Source of the DNA: an uncultured Clostridia bacterium
Lineage (GTDB): Bacteria > Bacillota > Clostridia > Christensenellales > UBA1242
DNA: 17,365 bases
Assembly: GCA_947623775.1 (NCBI GenBank)
Contig: CANQHL010000024.1
Location: 1-17,365, forward strand
Reading direction: 5' to 3'
Shown: in pieces, positions 13,913 through 17,365 of the stretch
Layout of the letters: every line of letters begins with the position of its first letter
Position numbering within the stretch: position 1 is the first letter of the stretch
Made by a program: the position numbers and the translations under genes
The notes under the pieces: model-generated
Databases searched by the model: none
The model's input: only the letters and a program-made list of their open reading frames with translations
Told to the model about the DNA's origin: nothing

Positions 13913-14777
13913 CATTTTGGATTTCTTATCCGATAAAACACAAAAATTTTCACAACGCAAAATCGCAGAAAGTTTGGATATTTCGGCGGGAACGGTAAAT
14001 AAAACTCTTGCCGAATTAAACAAAGAGGGTTACATTGTTGACAATATGTTGTCAGAAAAGGGACTTGAAGCGTTGAAGCCATATCAAGTTAAACGTGCCG
14101 TGATTATGGCAGCAGGATTTGGTTCAAGGCTTGTTCCCATAACATTAAACACTCCAAAACCTTTGGTTAGAGTAAAGGGCAAACGCATAATTGAATCCAT
14201 TCTTGACGCCCTAATTAATGTGGGAATTGAGGAAATTTACATCGTTCGTGGCTACCTTGCATCTCAATTTGATGATTTATTATATAAGTATCCGACAATA
14301 AAGTTTATCGAAAATCCGGGATATAACGAGGGCAACAACATAGGCTCTGTTTACTACGCAAAGGAGCACTTGAAAAACGCATACATTTTGGAAGCGGATT
14401 TGCTGCTTTACAATCAGGCTTTAATAAGAAAGTATCAATATAATTCCAACTACCTAGGTATCCCCGTTGATGAAACAGATGATTGGTGTTTCTATTTGAA
14501 AAATAATTACATTTCAAAACTTACAATTGGCGGAAAAAATTGCTATAAACTTGTCGGAATTTCTTATTGGAATGAAAAAGACGGCGAACAACTTTCAAAA
14601 GATGTTGATTCATTTATAAAAAGTCCGGGAGGCAAAGAAAGATTTTGGGATCAAGTGCCTCTTGAAATGTGCAAAGACAATTATAAAATCAGTGTCCGAC
14701 CATGCAAGCAAGAGGACATTGTTGAAATTGACACATTTAACGAATTGAAAGCAATTGATAAATCGTATGATTGTTAA
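13890..14777 (+). CDS. Winged-helix domain fused to LicC/PntC-like nucleotidyltransferase
   Basis: The 295-residue protein has a MarR-type winged helix at about 4-52 (recognition helix SAGTVNKTLAELNKEG) followed by an NTP-transferase domain from residue 68. The nucleotide-binding signature MAAGFGSR (73-80) with Lys90 in NTPKPLV is intact, as are the metal-binding Asp170 in LEADLLL and Asp281 in EIDTFNEL. The NPGYNEGNNIGSVYYAKEHL segment resembles LicC and the cytidylyltransferase half of PntC, which make CDP-choline or CMP-aminoethylphosphonate from CTP; a sugar-1-phosphate substrate remains possible. The DNA-binding domain suggests the enzyme also reports substrate status to a promoter. The start is supported by AAAGGAG at 13877-13883. 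It is the last gene of the transporter operon, so the imported solute, or a product of it, is likely its substrate. Confidence 0.87.
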   Translation: MLTKNQFDILDFLSDKTQKFSQRKIAESLDISAGTVNKTLAELNKEGYIVDNMLSEKGLEALKPYQVKRAVIMAAGFGSRLVPITLNTPKPLVRVKGKRIIESILDALINVGIEEIYIVRGYLASQFDDLLYKYPTIKFIENPGYNEGNNIGSVYYAKEHLKNAYILEADLLLYNQALIRKYQYNSNYLGIPVDETDDWCFYLKNNYISKLTIGGKNCYKLVGISYWNEKDGEQLSKDVDSFIKSPGGKERFWDQVPLEMCKDNYKISVRPCKQEDIVEIDTFNELKAIDKSYDC

Positions 14778-14816
14778 TCAAAAAACACATGAAATTAATT
14801 CATGTGTTTTTTGATT
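14776..14816. terminator. Strong bidirectional terminator after the transporter operon
   Basis: An 18-bp perfect stem (14776-14793 with 14799-14816) and a 5-base loop include a six-base A/T tract on each side. It overlaps the nucleotidyltransferase stop codon and lies 6 bases from the end of the convergent coiled-coil gene, so it serves both operons. Confidence 0.9.
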
Positions 14817-14822
14817 ACTCTT

Positions 14823-15089
14823 TTATTGATTTTTCATTATAGAATTTTTTAATTTTTCAACTTCTTCATCAAGTTTTAAAACTTCTTCACTAAGGTTTTT
14901 AAATTGCAATTCACTTTTTTTCATCTTTTCTTGCAATTGATTTTTCTGCGGCTCAGTTGCGGTGTTATACGCATTTATTAATTCTTTTTTTTCATCTTCC
15001 AAAACTTCAAGTCGTTTCATTATTTTTTCAAGATGTTTTTCAAACTTTTCAAGTTGTTGTTTACAATTTTTTATCTGCTCATCATTCAT
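14823..15089 (-). CDS. Small coiled-coil protein of unknown function
   Basis: The 88-residue protein is highly charged, rich in Lys, Glu, Leu and Gln, and is almost certainly a helical coiled coil along most of its length (for example QLEKFEKHLEKIMKRLEV and later EEVLKLDEEVEKLK). It has no signal peptide or membrane helix. I do not recognise a family. The start is ATG at 15087-15089, since GAGGTG just upstream is its ribosome binding site. That site falls within the last codons of the preceding large gene, whose stop ends one base before this start. The tight coupling suggests the two proteins act together, perhaps with this one as a partner or oligomerisation factor. Confidence 0.72.
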   Translation of the reverse strand: MNDEQIKNCKQQLEKFEKHLEKIMKRLEVLEDEKKELINAYNTATEPQKNQLQEKMKKSELQFKNLSEEVLKLDEEVEKLKNSIMKNQ

Positions 15090-15090
15090 A

Positions 15091-17365
15091 TTACACCTCA
15101 TATTCTTTGTCTTGCATTTCTTCTGCCAAACTGGTTAAATCCTTTTTCATCTTGTCAACATTCTTGCGAATTAATGAAGAATACAAACGCGTGGTTTCAT
15201 CATATGTCCTTATCAAATACTGCGAATCCGCATCGGAATAGCCACTATATCCACGATGTTTTGCCCGTGGTGATGAATCAGGTTTGCCAAACCTTTCTTC
15301 AAGTTCTGTTTTTAAATCATTGTATCCGCGTCCCGTGGTGACCCTCTTAACTTCTATGCCATATCTGTTCATTTCACTCATTATCGCATCAGCCGATTCA
15401 ACAACAGCATCTAAAAGATGTTGTGATGATAATCTCGCATCTTGTCTATCCCCTTTTCGCAACTCTCCCAGAATTTTTGTAGGAATTTCTATGTTATCAT
15501 AACAAACTGTTTTTGTCTTTGGATCATACCACACATACGCCTGTCCGAGAATTCTCTTTTCCCCGGTTGGCTTACCGTTTTCGTCAAACAGTGATTCCTC
15601 AAAAACAAGAAAGCCTGCTTCCGGATTTTTGTAGCCATCGTCAACGCACGCCTCTGCCGCTCCGTTAATGTGTTGGCAACAATTTGTTATATCACCAAGC
15701 ACAAACCCCAGCGGATCATCTTTCCCAAGAATTCTGAAATGTATGCCATTTTTCCCACTAGCTTTGTTTGCCCTTATAACATACTTGTCTTTAATTGTTT
15801 TTGCATGTTCATATATATCTTGAATTTTATCAAACGCCGATTGACTATATCCATACTTGCCAACCATTTCAGCCAAAAGTTCATTTCCCTCTTTCACGCC
15901 ATCATATTCCACTTCAACGCAATGCTCCGCAACAAAATATGGCGTCAACAATGCTCTTTCCTCATTGCCGTTTACAACTCTGTTTGGATAAAGTTTTTGT
16001 ATTCTATCAAATGCGTTGTGTGCCGCGCAAAGATAATCTTGACTTTCCATCATCGTGCCATCTGTGGCATCAGGCAAACTGATGTTCATAAAATCAGGAT
16101 TGTCTTTATAATATTTCATGAAAAGTTTGGCAAAGTCACGATTGAAAGGTCCATTTATTTCCAATCTTGAAAACCTTCTATGAATTTCTTCGCCAATTTT
16201 GTTTGGCTCCTCCGGTGCAACGGCAACATATTTTAAAATATAATCAAACGCCCTCTCGCTTTCGCCCTGATCTGGAGAAAATCCGCCTATTGCATAATAA
16301 ATTTTCATAAGGTCAGTGAGTGAATTATTTTTTTCAAACCCACTTAACGTGTCAAATCCAAGAGTTTTTACAAGAGTAGCCCAGCGTTTGTTGTTTTTAT
16401 TTGCAAAGTAATTTTTAAACTCTTCCGACGGAAAAATTTTCAGTGTGTATTCAGGCGGAATAAATTTGATTTTCCCTTGCTCTTTCCAAGCGTGTGACTG
16501 GACAATGTTTTCTCTGTAATTTTTCTGAAAAATGTTTGATACAATGTCAAAAACATAATCTTTTCTCATATGCGTTTTTTCAAGTTGTTCATCTTTATAT
16601 GGCGAAAAAACAAGTTGGTCTTTTGAAAGATAGATATATTTAAAATCTGTGCCACATAAAGCTGCATCACCAAGATCTATTTCATCAGGATTTTTAAACA
16701 CAATTTGTGTGTTTTTGCACCCGTCAAACGCATAACTTCCTATCTCGTCCACATCCTCATGCAAAATAATTTTATTAAGCCCGACACATCCGGCAAACGC
16801 ATAATCTGATATTTCACATTCATCTTCGGGAACGGCGTATTCAAGCGTAGGCTCTCTTGACATGTCAAATGCTTGATACAAAAATCCACTTTTAGAAAAA
16901 TGCCATTCCAAATCTTTCGACCTAAGTTCGGGATTGCCATCAAGGTCTGCATAATCTGCACTATTGAAAAATGCACGACAAAATGAGTTTTGCCATAACG
17001 AATCATTTTCGACATCCCTGTCACTATAGGTGAACGCACCAGAAAAAACACATTGTTCTGTTTGCGTTTGAATTGTATCATCGGTAAAAATTTTTCTACC
17101 TTGCGGATTTATTGTTCTTGGCAATCTGTCCCAATTTTTAATTTCAAGGGCTACGGGTTCTACTTTATGCCAAACAACACTGCCTTTTGTCGGAACATAT
17201 GTCCCATCAGAATAATATTTGAAATCTGCCTCTTCGTTGAGAACAACAACCCTCACATATTTTTCACCATTATATTCAAATTCGGGATTTTGTTTTGACA
17301 AAAAATCTTCATAGATTAAGTTTTGCCCATTTGCCACATACAACCTACCTGTGCAACGCAACCCT
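15091..17365 (-). CDS. Large multidomain protein with BspA-type leucine-rich repeats (5'-truncated by window edge)
   Basis: The frame is open to the window edge, so the true start is probably outside; the first start-like codon (TTG at 17361) has no good ribosome binding site. At least 756 residues are visible. Residues about 35-140 resemble a DUF6273-like region (GSVVWHKVEPVALEI, later WQNSFCRAFF). Residues about 180-250 are BspA-type repeats (ISDYAFAGCVGLNKIIL, then EIGSYAFDGC). A long middle part is unrecognised. Near 535-660 a distinct domain contains GDITNCCQHINGAAEACV, then ILGQAYVWYDP and CYDNIEI; I cannot name it, though the strand order and the GRGYNDL near the end faintly recall acyltransferase folds. 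The C-terminus is charged and helical. BspA repeats are common in surface proteins and in some phage or effector proteins. The small coiled-coil gene follows immediately. Confidence 0.7.
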   Translation of the reverse strand, partial: GLRCTGRLYVANGQNLIYEDFLSKQNPEFEYNGEKYVRVVVLNEEADFKYYSDGTYVPTKGSVVWHKVEPVALEIKNWDRLPRTINPQGRKIFTDDTIQTQTEQCVFSGAFTYSDRDVENDSLWQNSFCRAFFNSADYADLDGNPELRSKDLEWHFSKSGFLYQAFDMSREPTLEYAVPEDECEISDYAFAGCVGLNKIILHEDVDEIGSYAFDGCKNTQIVFKNPDEIDLGDAALCGTDFKYIYLSKDQLVFSPYKDEQLEKTHMRKDYVFDIVSNIFQKNYRENIVQSHAWKEQGKIKFIPPEYTLKIFPSEEFKNYFANKNNKRWATLVKTLGFDTLSGFEKNNSLTDLMKIYYAIGGFSPDQGESERAFDYILKYVAVAPEEPNKIGEEIHRRFSRLEINGPFNRDFAKLFMKYYKDNPDFMNISLPDATDGTMMESQDYLCAAHNAFDRIQKLYPNRVVNGNEERALLTPYFVAEHCVEVEYDGVKEGNELLAEMVGKYGYSQSAFDKIQDIYEHAKTIKDKYVIRANKASGKNGIHFRILGKDDPLGFVLGDITNCCQHINGAAEACVDDGYKNPEAGFLVFEESLFDENGKPTGEKRILGQAYVWYDPKTKTVCYDNIEIPTKILGELRKGDRQDARLSSQHLLDAVVESADAIMSEMNRYGIEVKRVTTGRGYNDLKTELEERFGKPDSSPRAKHRGYSGYSDADSQYLIRTYDETTRLYSSLIRKNVDKMKKDLTSLAEEMQDKEYEV

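Noticed and set aside
17359..17361. TTG as the true start of the large repeat protein
   Set aside because: No spaced ribosome binding site can be seen, the frame is open to the window edge, and the visible N-terminus begins without a signal or typical start, so truncation is more likely.

Overview
The window is an AT-rich, single-membrane (Gram-positive type) bacterial segment. Strong AGGAG-type ribosome binding sites, TTGACA/TATAAT promoters, lipoteichoic-acid-type enzymes, a YidC2-like insertase and BspA-type leucine-rich repeats all point to an uncultured, gut-type member of the Clostridia. This placement is inference from gene families. No rRNA, tRNA, CRISPR array, transposase or integrase was seen.

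Region 1 (1-5290) holds small accessory or housekeeping enzymes in short transcription units. There are three GNAT-type acetyltransferases (141-626 minus, 1023-1550 plus, 2567-3214 plus), a nucleoside phosphorylase (1703-2491), a Nudix hydrolase overlapping the third acetyltransferase, an alpha/beta hydrolase on the minus strand, and a SAM-dependent methyltransferase divergent from it. Promoters here often have an extended -10 (TGN-TATAAT) and very short leaders. A bidirectional terminator separates the convergent Nudix and hydrolase genes.

Region 2 (5290-10175, minus strand) looks like a cell-surface polymer operon. It is read in the order: a fusion of a YidC-type insertase with a CDP-glycerol glycerophosphotransferase-like enzyme; a small one-helix protein with a YIDP motif and a long Glu/Thr-rich tail; and a five-helix sulfatase-superfamily protein with LtaS-like architecture. 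A consensus promoter lies 113 bases upstream of the first start codon. A 390-base low-complexity tract with a bidirectional terminator separates this operon from the methyltransferase.

Region 3 (10360-14816, plus strand) is a tightly overlapping four-gene operon divergent from region 2. It encodes a solute-binding protein, an ATPase and a two-domain permease of the iron(III)/polyamine/2-aminoethylphosphonate importer class. The fourth gene is a winged-helix DNA-binding domain fused to a LicC/PntC-like nucleotidyltransferase. A perfect 7-bp inverted repeat straddles the -10 of the operon promoter and is a likely operator. My working hypothesis is a headgroup salvage and surface-decoration system: the transporter imports a phosphonate or amino-alcohol-type compound, the nucleotidyltransferase activates it with CTP, and the divergent membrane enzymes build or decorate a teichoic-acid-like polymer. 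The substrate cannot be read from the sequence.

Region 4 (14823-17365, minus strand) has a large protein, cut by the window edge, that combines a DUF6273-like N-terminal region, BspA-type leucine-rich repeats and an unrecognised C-terminal domain with a Cys-Cys-x-His motif. It is translationally coupled to a small coiled-coil protein.
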